From contig JADJPV010000002.1 in the NCBI GenBank assembly GCA_016713085.1, positions 186,001-250,000 on the forward strand: DNA of 64,000 nt, written 5' to 3'. The DNA comes from Chitinophagaceae bacterium. Its GTDB lineage: Bacteria > Bacteroidota > Bacteroidia > Chitinophagales > Chitinophagaceae. Below the pieces are notes generated by a model. It made no database searches. It saw only the letters and a program-made list of their open reading frames with translations, and was not told where the DNA came from. The translations under genes and the position numbers were made by a program. Below, piece after piece: positions 34,235 through 43,234 of this stretch; position 1 is the first letter of the stretch; each line of letters starts with the position of its first letter.

Positions 34235-35761
34235 TTAAACTATTTTTTGAGCTTTAATTTTTTTTAAGGCTGCCAGTGCACCTTCTTTTTGAATGGTTTT
34301 AAAACTGGCTGTCACTGCTTCTGAGAATCCAGGCAAAACTGTAAGATCGGTTTCCCACAGGCTTTTATCCTCCAATACTTTTTTAACAAATTCATCCGTA
34401 CCGCCAATGCCCCACAACTCGTGCAGTTGAGCTGCCCGATCATCATTAATAACATATTGCTTACCGGCCAACTCCCCGGCACTTTCATTTCTTTCGTTTA
34501 TTACAGACTCCATAAATAATAAATAAGCGGCAAAACCCAGTGCCATGTGTTGCGGAACAGCATCTGTCTTTTCATAATGTTTTAATAACACCGGTACGTT
34601 ACGCATTTTCATTTTTGAACTGTATTGCAAAGAAATACTCAGCCACTGGTGTTCAATAAAGGGGTTCCTATAACGGTCAAGCACTTTCGCTGAAAATTCA
34701 AGTCCCTCTTCCCGGGAAACTTTTTCACTGACAATAGCCGGCACAATTTCATCCAGCATAAGACCGGTTATAAATGCCATGAAATCGTTATCGGCCATTG
34801 CCTGCTTTACCGTTGTAAAACCCAATAGTATCGCCAGAGCACAGGTAAACGTATGTGAACCATTGAGCAAACGCAATTTCAGTTCCCCGAACTTATCAAT
34901 ATCAGGTGCTATTACTACACCTGCATCCGCTTTACTGAATGATAGTATCTCCTGTACTTTTTTCTTATCGGATTCAATAGCCCATAAACGAAATACCTCA
35001 CTCATGATCATCAACTCATCTGTATAGCCAAGTTCTTTTTCAACTTTTGACTGCATGATAGCAGGAAGTTTGCCGGGCACTATACGATCTACTAATGAAT
35101 TACAGAAAAAATTAGCATTCTCCAGCCAGTCTATAAATGCATACTCCAAATTGTACCGGTGAGCCAGTTCTTCAATGAGGGCTTCCAGTTTTTCGCCATT
35201 GTCAGGTATCAGTTCAGTTGGAATAATAACTAACCCTTTTTCCTGATCACCATTAAGTGTCCTGTATCGTTTATACAAAAAAGCCAGCAATTTGACCGGG
35301 AAGGAACGGGAAGGAGCGGCATTCAGGTCATCATCCAGGTCCAAAACAATACCAACTTCAGTAGTATTAGATATAATAACCTGTAAGTCCGGATTAGACG
35401 CACAACGCAAAATTTCATTCCATTGTGAGACGGCAGATAAAACCCTGCTGACGGATGAATTGACAATGTTTTCTTCAACGGTATTTCCATTTTCAATTCC
35501 TCTTACACAAAGTGTGTACAAGCCATCCTGCTGATCAAAAGCATCAGCCCCGCCACTGGCAGTTGACTTTACAATCACAATTCTCCCGTTAAAAATACCC
35601 TGGCGGTTGGCTTTGTCAATGAAATAATCAGGCAAACCACGCAGCAGAACACCTGTTCCAAATTGCAATACTTTTTCCGGTAAAGAAAAAACCGATTCAA
35701 CAGGAATATCAAGCCCTTTAGTTTTTTGAACCGATGATAAGGTTTGTTTTGATAAAATCAT
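34235..35761 (-). CDS. uxaB: Tagaturonate reductase (altronate oxidoreductase)
   Basis: 508 residues of the mannitol-dehydrogenase/UxaB family. VLQFGTGVLLRGLPDYFID is the N-terminal nucleotide site; IISNTTEVGI, VIIPTELIPDNGE, FCNSLVDRIVPG and LRLLNGSHTFTCALA are typical, the last holding the catalytic lysine-region equivalent. It reduces tagaturonate to altronate with NADH. The start codon directly abuts the stop of the truncated M20 frame upstream, and the leader of uxaB has become the junk C-terminus of that frame. Confidence 0.93.
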   Translation of the reverse strand: MILSKQTLSSVQKTKGLDIPVESVFSLPEKVLQFGTGVLLRGLPDYFIDKANRQGIFNGRIVIVKSTASGGADAFDQQDGLYTLCVRGIENGNTVEENIVNSSVSRVLSAVSQWNEILRCASNPDLQVIISNTTEVGIVLDLDDDLNAAPSRSFPVKLLAFLYKRYRTLNGDQEKGLVIIPTELIPDNGEKLEALIEELAHRYNLEYAFIDWLENANFFCNSLVDRIVPGKLPAIMQSKVEKELGYTDELMIMSEVFRLWAIESDKKKVQEILSFSKADAGVVIAPDIDKFGELKLRLLNGSHTFTCALAILLGFTTVKQAMADNDFMAFITGLMLDEIVPAIVSEKVSREEGLEFSAKVLDRYRNPFIEHQWLSISLQYSSKMKMRNVPVLLKHYEKTDAVPQHMALGFAAYLLFMESVINERNESAGELAGKQYVINDDRAAQLHELWGIGGTDEFVKKVLEDKSLWETDLTVLPGFSEAVTASFKTIQKEGALAALKKIKAQKIV

Positions 35762-36325
35762 TTAGTAGTATTTATATGGAGCCAGATTTATTTGTAAAGT
35801 GTCGCTATCAATAAAAAACATAACATGCTGACCGATGACTGCATGAGGTTTGGGGTTTTCCAACCCGCCTTCTTTAATCATTAAACTGGCGCCACCGGGA
35901 AGATTTTCTTCTCCTGGTTGAAAAATGAGTTTAACTGTTCCGCCAAATTTACTTTTTATGGTTTGCAGAATTTTTGCAGTACCAAGCAAAGAAGAGGTAT
36001 GTGCATCATGGCCACAGGCATGCATTACAGCTTTGTTTTGCGATGCATATACAATATTGTTGACTTCTGAAATTGGCAACGCATCCATATCGGCACGCAA
36101 TGCAATAACTTTATCAGAAGCTATTTCACCGGTGATAGTCGCCACAACTCCTGTATTGGCTAAAGACTTCCACGGTATCTTCATTTCATCAAGCGTGGAT
36201 TTTACAAAAGCCGATGTTTGATATTCACAAAAAGATAATTCAGGATGTGCATGAAGATGCCTTCTGTTTTTTATAACTGTGCCGAATATTTCTTTTGCTA
36301 ATTGCTGTATCTCATTTTTCAACAT
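35762..36325 (-). pseudogene. Truncated duplicate of the M20 amidohydrolase
   Basis: The first about 177 residues copy the 31154 gene (HACGHDAHTSSLLG and FQPGEENLPGGA included); the frame then ends in an unrelated tail (MFFIDSDTLQINLAPYKYY) read from the uxaB leader. It lacks the dimerisation domain and the C-terminal metal ligands, so it cannot work as an M20 enzyme. The high DNA identity to the intact copy shows that the duplication, or a later gene conversion, is recent. Together the two copies bracket uxaB-uxaA. Confidence 0.85.
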
Positions 36326-36460
36326 AACTGATTTGGAAAGATTTAATCATATCTGCTCTTAACGTTTAAAGCGACCGGGAAAGTACACCCTTATACAATA
36401 CTCATCAGTATAAAATACAAGTGCCATCAATGGTTAAATTGTATTTTAAAAAAATCTGAA

Positions 36461-36522
36461 GGCTGTGGTCGGTGAGGACACCGACCACGGCCACCTGCCT
36501 TGGCTGGTGGCCTCACCAGCCA
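36461..36522 (-). terminator. Tandem hairpins with T-run after the FG-GAP gene
   Basis: 36461-36474 pairs with 36479-36492 (14 bp, one G-T pair, loop AGGA), and 36501-36509 pairs with 36514-36522 (9 bp, loop GCCT). On the minus strand the larger stem is followed by TTCAGATTTTTTTAAAA, a proper intrinsic terminator for the gene ending at 36560. The GC-rich palindromes in AT-rich DNA also resemble a dispersed repeat; ACCAGCCA recurs in the loop of the 10125 hairpin. Confidence 0.7.
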
Positions 36523-36559
36523 GGGAGCATATCAGTGTGTCACCTGTTTAGATGTTCGG

Positions 36560-39500
36560 TTATTTTGTTGCATGATAGAGTTGAATTAACCCGGATAATT
36601 TTACCGGAAAGTTTTCTGATAAAATATTCTCATCAAGAAACCCGATATAAAATTTCATTGGTTTTGCTAAAAGGGATGTTACGTTTCTGCCACGCCCGAA
36701 ACCAAACACAACCATTCCATCTTTTGAAGCAACCCCATCTTTAGAAGTTCCCATGAAACCAAATGTATCATTGAGATCGTCTTTTTCACCGGGGGCCAGC
36801 ACAAAAGAGTTTTTTCCTTTATTGTCGCCAAAATATACATAATCCCATTTGCCTTGTATTTCATTCTTCAGGAAATCGGGTTTATCTTTCCTGAGACCAT
36901 CTTTATCATTGCCCCAGCTTTGTTGTTTTGGATTGAATTTTCCATTTATGGTGCCTTCATATAAAAACCAGTATTTCCTGCTTTCATCCATTTTAAGGAT
37001 TTCCATTGCTGCATAATTTTCAAAAATCCTCCATCTCCATTTCCATTTTCCGTCTTTGCTTTCTGTTTCAATGGTATTGGCATTTACCTGGATGGAATTG
37101 CATTTTGCAAATCCGGGATGACCGATTCCCCCACCAGGTTCACCATCTACCAAATTGGGTAGTCCACGATAATCAGAAGCGGCAGAGGCAAGTGATGGTG
37201 GATTACCTGAATTGCGATAGCCGATCCAGTCAGTGCCGTATTTATCAACGATGCTTGAAAATCCGCCTGCTTCTTTTTGATAGTAATAGGTTGCTGATGG
37301 CGTTTGAATTTTAAAGCAGGCTTGCCCTTCGTCGCTATCCTCTGTAATTTTTATTGATGGATTCATAGCTTCGTTGCGCCAAACATGCAGGTATTTATAA
37401 TTATCCCAGGCCGCTCCTACAATGTCCAGGTCTCCGTCATTATCCAGATCAAACAATCTTGTTCCAAGATGATTTTCTTTACCAGTGTCAATTAGAATTT
37501 TAGTAAAATTACCTTTACTATCATTTTGCCATATCTGTGTTTCATGCGTACTGCCTTTGTGTTCATTCGTGATGATATCAGCATCTCCATCCCTGTCAAT
37601 ATCTGCAACATCAAGACTATTCATGGAGTATTGCGTAACAATCGTATGCCTGAGCCATAAAGTATTACCAAATTCCTTTCGTTGCTCAAACCAGAACAAA
37701 GCGGCATCAGGCTTATCACCTGGGTAACGTTCTTCAGTAACCGCAATATCAAGCAGACCATCTTTATTAAAGTCGGCGCATTTAATTCTGTCGGGCCAGA
37801 AATTGGCGGTGCCCACCAGGTTCTCTTCCCATTTTACAACGGTTTCTTTGTCTCTACCGGGGTTAGCAAACCACACTATTGATTTTGGACCATTATGGTT
37901 GGAACGACTGGCGATAATATCTATATCACCATCTGCATCCACATCCCCAACACTAATACCTTCATCAATAATTTCTGTGTTACTGATTAATGTTTTTGGC
38001 CAGTTACCTTTTTGCGGATCTGCAGGAATTTGAAACATATACAATCCATCGCCGCCATTTAACAGTATTTCAGGTTTGCCCCCGGGAATAATTTGTGCTT
38101 TCAGGTATCCCTGGCCGTTTGTATGATCTGTTTCTTTGATCGAGCCAATTTTTGTTTTACTCCACTTAGCAAGCGATTTATCTGTTGCCTCAAGCCAGTA
38201 AACAGCAGGCAAAGCTTCTCCGATCATATCGGGCAGATCATCGTTATCTGCATTTATCCAGAGCATGCCGTCAATATTATCATTTAAGTCGGTGCGTTTC
38301 CACTTGTTTGTCAAATCGCCTCCGGGGCTGATATAAACATATCTTCCTGCAACAATATCAGCGTAGTGATCATTATTAATATCTTCTGCATCTGTACCAA
38401 AATATCTTAACCAGGATGGCTGCTGAAAATCACCCCACTTTGCACGGGAACTATCAGCCTCAATATATTTCCATGATGAAAGGGGCAGTTTATGATCGTT
38501 GCTTTTATTTTCCCAAAGTTGTAAGGGTGTCATGTTGTAATTACGTGGGCCAATAATATCGAGGTCTCCGTCACTATCCCAATCACCAACTGTACCGCTG
38601 TATATTCCTTTATTACTCAGCAACTGCCTGTCCCATACGGAACCATTATTTTTATTCAAATAAACGGCTACGTTGTGAGGCGTTGTTTCAGGAGTAGTAT
38701 CTGTGTAAAAAATCAATTCACCAGTAACCAAATCAAGATCACTGTCGTTATCAATATCGGCTAAATGAAGTGTATGACAAAAATCAGATAGCCCGATTGT
38801 TCCCTTTATCCATTTTCCTGTGAATGGATTAGTGGGTGCTTTGTACCAGTTAATGGGATAGCCGTTTGTTTCACCTGATGCTACAACGATGTCCTGTAAA
38901 CCATCTTTATCTATATCGCCAACTGCCACACGGCAATTATTATGATACCATTTTGTTTTGCCATTTTCATTCATTTTATACCAGGAGGAATCATAGTCAT
39001 ATTTCTTCCATTCAGCATTCCTGTCTTTGCCGGGGTTTTGCAGCCAGCATCCATTGATAACAATGTCGGTGCTGCCATCCCTGTCAACATCAAGCAGGGC
39101 AGTGCCATCATAAGGTGGTGCAGGAATAATTTTCTTTGCGAACACATTGTTTTTATCCTGGTAAAACATATCTATGCGGTGAGCCGAGCTTCTTGATATG
39201 ACATCTTTTTTTCCGTCACCGTCAAAATCAGCAACAAGTATGTCTTTGGGATAAGGCGTAAACCCGATTCGAAAATATTTCCATTCACCTGTTTCATTTT
39301 TTCCGGGATTTTTCAGCCAGAACAATCCACCATTTTCATTTTCATCTTTGCCATCAATATCATCTGCGCCAACAACATCTTCCCAGCCATCATTGTCAAC
39401 ATCAGCAGTTGCAAATCCGCATGAACGGTAAACTAACTTTTGAATTAAATGATATTTGAAAGTCGGGGCTTCCAGCCAGCATAAGTTTTTTATATTGGTG

Positions 39501-39688
39501 GCATCATCGCCTTTGGCGTCAACATAATTGGAAACAATCACCAGATCATTCAGCCCATCTTTATTTACATCTACAATCTGTGGATGCAGGGCAACAGAGT
39601 CCATCAGTATTTTTTTTACGAAAGGGACTTGTGCAAAACAGGAGAGGCTTACAATGCTTAATGCTGCAGCGAAATATATTTTTTTCAT
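36560..39688 (-). CDS. Large secreted FG-GAP/VCBS repeat protein with C-terminal sandwich domain
   Basis: 1042 residues with a Sec leader (LSIVSLSCFAQ). About 13 calcium-type FG-GAP repeats run from residue 35 to 780, each with DxDxDGxxD loops (VDVNKDGLNDLVI, ADFDGDGKKDVIS, GDVDADGDIDIIA, FDLDNDGDLDIVG), implying one or two beta-propellers. The last 240 residues differ: ACFKIQTPSATYYYQKEAGG, TDWIGYRNSGNPP, VFGFGRGRNVTSLL, a beta-rich domain that may carry the activity. Similar proteins occur in glycan loci, some near rhamnogalacturonan lyases. Function not established. It may head the minus-strand group below 40000. Confidence 0.7.
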   Translation of the reverse strand: MKKIYFAAALSIVSLSCFAQVPFVKKILMDSVALHPQIVDVNKDGLNDLVIVSNYVDAKGDDATNIKNLCWLEAPTFKYHLIQKLVYRSCGFATADVDNDGWEDVVGADDIDGKDENENGGLFWLKNPGKNETGEWKYFRIGFTPYPKDILVADFDGDGKKDVISRSSAHRIDMFYQDKNNVFAKKIIPAPPYDGTALLDVDRDGSTDIVINGCWLQNPGKDRNAEWKKYDYDSSWYKMNENGKTKWYHNNCRVAVGDIDKDGLQDIVVASGETNGYPINWYKAPTNPFTGKWIKGTIGLSDFCHTLHLADIDNDSDLDLVTGELIFYTDTTPETTPHNVAVYLNKNNGSVWDRQLLSNKGIYSGTVGDWDSDGDLDIIGPRNYNMTPLQLWENKSNDHKLPLSSWKYIEADSSRAKWGDFQQPSWLRYFGTDAEDINNDHYADIVAGRYVYISPGGDLTNKWKRTDLNDNIDGMLWINADNDDLPDMIGEALPAVYWLEATDKSLAKWSKTKIGSIKETDHTNGQGYLKAQIIPGGKPEILLNGGDGLYMFQIPADPQKGNWPKTLISNTEIIDEGISVGDVDADGDIDIIASRSNHNGPKSIVWFANPGRDKETVVKWEENLVGTANFWPDRIKCADFNKDGLLDIAVTEERYPGDKPDAALFWFEQRKEFGNTLWLRHTIVTQYSMNSLDVADIDRDGDADIITNEHKGSTHETQIWQNDSKGNFTKILIDTGKENHLGTRLFDLDNDGDLDIVGAAWDNYKYLHVWRNEAMNPSIKITEDSDEGQACFKIQTPSATYYYQKEAGGFSSIVDKYGTDWIGYRNSGNPPSLASAASDYRGLPNLVDGEPGGGIGHPGFAKCNSIQVNANTIETESKDGKWKWRWRIFENYAAMEILKMDESRKYWFLYEGTINGKFNPKQQSWGNDKDGLRKDKPDFLKNEIQGKWDYVYFGDNKGKNSFVLAPGEKDDLNDTFGFMGTSKDGVASKDGMVVFGFGRGRNVTSLLAKPMKFYIGFLDENILSENFPVKLSGLIQLYHATK

Positions 39689-39737
39689 TTGTAATTTATT
39701 TAAAGTGGTAAAAAACCGTTATTGATTAGTTTAATTA

Positions 39738-40826
39738 TTAGTGATTGGATAATGCATCACTATGAGTTGATATGGCATCCAGAAATTCTTTTACAAACTC
39801 ATCGTCAGTGAGGTGCTGATAATTTTTATAGATCCTGTTAATGTCTTCCATCTGCCCGGCGGAAAGTTCTTCTTCAGGATGTAAGCACCACCTGCCTTCA
39901 AGTATTCCCTGCCTGCGCAGCACTTCATGAATACCGGGTATGCAGCCTTTAAAGGAATTCTTTGCATCAAAGATTACCGCATTCATATCCGTAACTTCAA
40001 TGCCTTTGGATAATAATGTTTCAACTCCTGCATAATCATGATCAATGCAATATTTTATTTCGTTTAAAAGTTCTACTGCTTTTTTTGTCCATACAGCCCA
40101 ATGTCCAAGCAAGCCGCCTGCAAATCTTTTTTCAACTTTTTCTCCGTTAACAGTGAATTGATAGGGGGTAAGTAAATCAGCAATAATATTATCATCATTG
40201 CCAGTGTATAATGCAATCTCATTTCTTCTTGCAGAATCACAAACGGCTCTTACAACATCAATGGTTTGGTAACGGTTGAATGCGGCAATTTTTATAGCAT
40301 GTACATTGGGAATGGCTGCTAAGTCACGCCAGAATTCATAACTCAATAACCGGCCACCCACTGCAGGCTGCAGATAAAAACCAAACACGGGAATAACTGC
40401 TGAAATAGCTTCGGTACGTTTAATGAGTTCTGCTTCTGAATATTCATTCAAACCTCCGTTGCTCACAAGCCCGAGATGGTAGCCATATTCAGCAGCCAGT
40501 TCAGCTTCTTTCAATGCCTGTTCTGTAGGTCCGCAGATACCTGCCACTTTAAGAAAAGGATGTTGTAACTGTGCTTTGTCAATTTCATCGGCTGCAATCC
40601 GAAGCACTGATTCAAGAAGATTTATTTCAGGTTTGCGTATTTCAAATTGAGTGGTATGAACGCCAACTGCCACGCCACCTGCACCACTCGCCATATAATA
40701 CTTTGTAAGCAATCGCTGCCGTTCTTCATCTAATTGAAGATTTTGCGTTAATGCTAAAGGATGAGCAGGTATAACGGTACCCGACATCAACAATTGTTTC
40801 ACAGACTCACTGAGTTCTTTATGCAT
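39738..40826 (-). CDS. DHDPS/KDG-aldolase family class I lyase
   Basis: 362 residues, longer than the usual 290-310 owing to a C-terminal extension (from about EVTDMNAVIFDAKN). The barrel motifs include GAGGVAVGVHTTQFE, VAGICGPTEQALKEAE, FGFYLQPAVGG (tyrosine) and NVHAIKIAAFNRYQ, whose lysine should form the Schiff base. Members act on 2-keto-acids such as KDG and N-acetylneuraminate. It is nine bases after the epimerase gene. Because no KDG kinase/KDPG aldolase is present, cleavage of a keto-deoxy sugar acid is attractive but unproven. Confidence 0.75.
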   Translation of the reverse strand: MHKELSESVKQLLMSGTVIPAHPLALTQNLQLDEERQRLLTKYYMASGAGGVAVGVHTTQFEIRKPEINLLESVLRIAADEIDKAQLQHPFLKVAGICGPTEQALKEAELAAEYGYHLGLVSNGGLNEYSEAELIKRTEAISAVIPVFGFYLQPAVGGRLLSYEFWRDLAAIPNVHAIKIAAFNRYQTIDVVRAVCDSARRNEIALYTGNDDNIIADLLTPYQFTVNGEKVEKRFAGGLLGHWAVWTKKAVELLNEIKYCIDHDYAGVETLLSKGIEVTDMNAVIFDAKNSFKGCIPGIHEVLRRQGILEGRWCLHPEEELSAGQMEDINRIYKNYQHLTDDEFVKEFLDAISTHSDALSNH

Positions 40827-40835
40827 GATTGTAAA

Positions 40836-41852
40836 TTAAAATTGTCCTTTTCTTTCCTGGAAATGTGTTGGTTTATTCAGCGTTTTGCCTCCCTGGTTTA
40901 TCCATTCTACCAACAGCTCCATCATTTTTTTCAATGTCACTTTTGGATAGCCAAACAGTCTGAATGATTCAGCAGCATTGCTAAGCAATGCAGTTGGCTG
41001 TTCTTCATTTACAAATTCCGGTTTTACTCCGAGAATTTTGCCATACTCTTCTGCCAGCTTTCTCACCGATATGGTTTCGGGGCCTGTAATATTTAATAAC
41101 TTCGATGGCACACTGCAATGAAGCAATGAACGAATAGCCATTTCATTTGCATCGCCCTGCCATATTACATTTACATGGCCCATACTAAGATCAATTGGTT
41201 TTCCTTCTTTAACTGACTTCGCAATTTCAAGCAGCACACCATAACTGGTATCATTGGCGTAGTTTAACCGGTAGATTAATGTGGGCGTATTGTACTTTAA
41301 TGAATAGTATTGAAAAAGCCGTTCTCTTCCCAGGCAGGATTGTGCATATTCACCAACAGGGCCTGTTTGCTGATCTTCACTTGCGCCTCCAGCAATAACC
41401 GGCGTTAGAGGATATACATTACCGGTAGAAAAAACTACAATACGGGAATCCTTAAATTTTTGTGCAACACGTCCGGGCAAGTAAGCATTCATAGCCCATG
41501 TAAGTGATTCCTTGCCTGTAGTTCCAAACTTTGTACCTGCGAGATAAAGTACATTCTTAACCGCTGGCAATTGTTGCAACTGATCATCATCGAGCAAATC
41601 AGCCGCAATGGTTTCTATTCCTTCTTTATTTAACGCTTCCTGTAAAGCGGGTTCAGAGAAACGGGCAACACCAATAATTTTCTTATTTACACCAGCTTTA
41701 TCAACTGCCTGTTTGGCTACTCTTGCAAGGGCAGGCCCCATTTTTCCTCCAACGCCGAGGATAATAATATCCCCATCAATTTTAGCCATGTCTGTCACTA
41801 AATCATCAGATGGCAATAACAAATTTTTGTAACCTGCTTCTATATTTTCCAT
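40836..41852 (-). CDS. NAD-dependent epimerase/dehydratase family protein with altered active site
   Basis: 338 residues of extended-SDR type. The Rossmann segment reads IIILGVGGKMGPALA, NVLYLAGTKFG follows, and VVFSTGNVYP carries the usual serine/threonine. The catalytic YxxxK is missing its lysine: the aligned stretch is EYAQSCLGRERLF, with Cys where Lys should be. C-terminal MGHVNVIWQGDANEMAIRSLL and LLNITGPETIS are normal for the family. It sits between the DHDPS-family and Nramp-like genes. It may bind NAD without classical catalysis, or use a different acid-base residue. Confidence 0.72.
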   Translation of the reverse strand: MENIEAGYKNLLLPSDDLVTDMAKIDGDIIILGVGGKMGPALARVAKQAVDKAGVNKKIIGVARFSEPALQEALNKEGIETIAADLLDDDQLQQLPAVKNVLYLAGTKFGTTGKESLTWAMNAYLPGRVAQKFKDSRIVVFSTGNVYPLTPVIAGGASEDQQTGPVGEYAQSCLGRERLFQYYSLKYNTPTLIYRLNYANDTSYGVLLEIAKSVKEGKPIDLSMGHVNVIWQGDANEMAIRSLLHCSVPSKLLNITGPETISVRKLAEEYGKILGVKPEFVNEEQPTALLSNAAESFRLFGYPKVTLKKMMELLVEWINQGGKTLNKPTHFQERKGQF

Positions 41853-41897
41853 AATTTATTTATTTCAGTTGTAAGAAAATTTTATAATAATTCATTA

Positions 41898-43091
41898 TTA
41901 GAATAACATTGTTCTGATGCTTTCCAACGCAAGTGCTATTACCAACAGCAATCCTGCGGCTCCAAAAAACTTAACCATTTTGGAATTGACATAAGAACCC
42001 ATCAGTTCAGTATTGTTTGCAATTACATACATGGCAATCCCGATAAAAGGAACAATCAGTATGGTGATGCTTTGAGCAAAAACAATTAACTCAATGGGAA
42101 GGTTGCCAAAAATGATTGCAATGGCAGCGCCGAGGATCATAATGATTGCAATAATCAGCCGTACCGCTTTTGAACTTAATTTGCTTCCATATCCTAAGGC
42201 ATCACCCAGAACTGTACCTCCTAAAGTTGAATTTCCGATAAGGGCAGAAAAGGAAGCACCGAATAAGCCGCACAGGAAAAGAACAGATGCATAATTTCCA
42301 AACAACGGTTCTAATGCTTTTGACATATCAGTAGCGCTGGTAACTTTTATTCCTTTTGGTTGCAATACAACTGCAGAACAAATCAGTACAATGGCCGTCA
42401 TTAAGCCAAGTATAAAAATGCCGGTAAAACTTTTATCCTTTGTTTGTGTGCCTGCGGGTTGTAAGCGTTTTCTTTCCTGTATAAGATATGCCTGGTAAAA
42501 GGCAGCCACTATCGAAAAACTCGAAGCGATAAAAGCTGTTATTAAACCAAGTGAACCAATGGGTATTTCAGGTACAAATCCGGTTGCTACTTTTGTTACA
42601 TCGGGTTTTGATAAGAAGAGTGTTGTAAGAAAAGCAAACAGCATCAAACAAATTAAAATGAGCATCGCTTTTTCAAGTACCTTATAAAAACTTCTGAAAA
42701 AAAGCAGTGCGATACCTACAAGATTGAAAAAGATAATCCACGGTACACGGGGCATATTGGTTAATTCAGCCATAGCAATACCAACCCCAATTGAATTGCC
42801 CGCCTGGAAAGAAGCAGTAACTAAAAAAACACCAAAGCCAATTGCAATGCCTGCCTTCCTTCCCCATTTTTGCTTAATGGTATCAAGCAGTGATTGATTG
42901 GTTGCAATACCAATCCTTGCCGACATGGAAGTAAAGACAACCATAAAAAATATGGCAATCAATATTACCCACAACAATTGAAAACCATATTCTGCGCCAA
43001 GTTTTGTAGCAATGGTTATTTTACTGGGACCAAAAACCAGCGCTGCCGTTATGATTCCAGGCCCAAGATGACTAATCCATTTATTCCGCAT
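41898..43091 (-). CDS. Nramp-fold transporter lacking the metal-binding residues
   Basis: 397 residues, about 11 membrane spans, starting HLGPGIITAALVFGPSKIT. In metal-transporting Nramps helix 1 has DPGN; here the aligned bases encode GPSK. In helix 6 the usual MPH is replaced (SIVAAFYQAYLIQE). All the standard metal ligands are therefore gone although the fold is clear (GYGSKLSSKAVRL, SITILIVPFIGIAMYVIAN). Placed with aldolase and epimerase genes, it may carry an organic acid or sugar acid. The family name in databases would mislead about its substrate. Confidence 0.75.
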   Translation of the reverse strand: MRNKWISHLGPGIITAALVFGPSKITIATKLGAEYGFQLLWVILIAIFFMVVFTSMSARIGIATNQSLLDTIKQKWGRKAGIAIGFGVFLVTASFQAGNSIGVGIAMAELTNMPRVPWIIFFNLVGIALLFFRSFYKVLEKAMLILICLMLFAFLTTLFLSKPDVTKVATGFVPEIPIGSLGLITAFIASSFSIVAAFYQAYLIQERKRLQPAGTQTKDKSFTGIFILGLMTAIVLICSAVVLQPKGIKVTSATDMSKALEPLFGNYASVLFLCGLFGASFSALIGNSTLGGTVLGDALGYGSKLSSKAVRLIIAIIMILGAAIAIIFGNLPIELIVFAQSITILIVPFIGIAMYVIANNTELMGSYVNSKMVKFFGAAGLLLVIALALESIRTMLF

Positions 43092-43234
43092 AGTTCAACT
43101 TTCGTGGTTTAAAAATTACATTCAGCATACAATAATTCTTCAGGCATATTAAATCAATATTACTCAGAAACAGTTCCATGATTTTTAACTTTAATAAACT
43201 TATTGAGTTGAGCTATTTGCTTCATTGATTTCTT

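Noticed and set aside
35762..36325. Functional short M20 protein
   Set aside because: It lacks the dimerisation domain and distal metal ligands and ends in translated uxaB leader sequence.
41898..43091. Manganese/iron importer
   Set aside because: The DPGN and MPH metal-binding motifs that define Nramp metal transport are absent.
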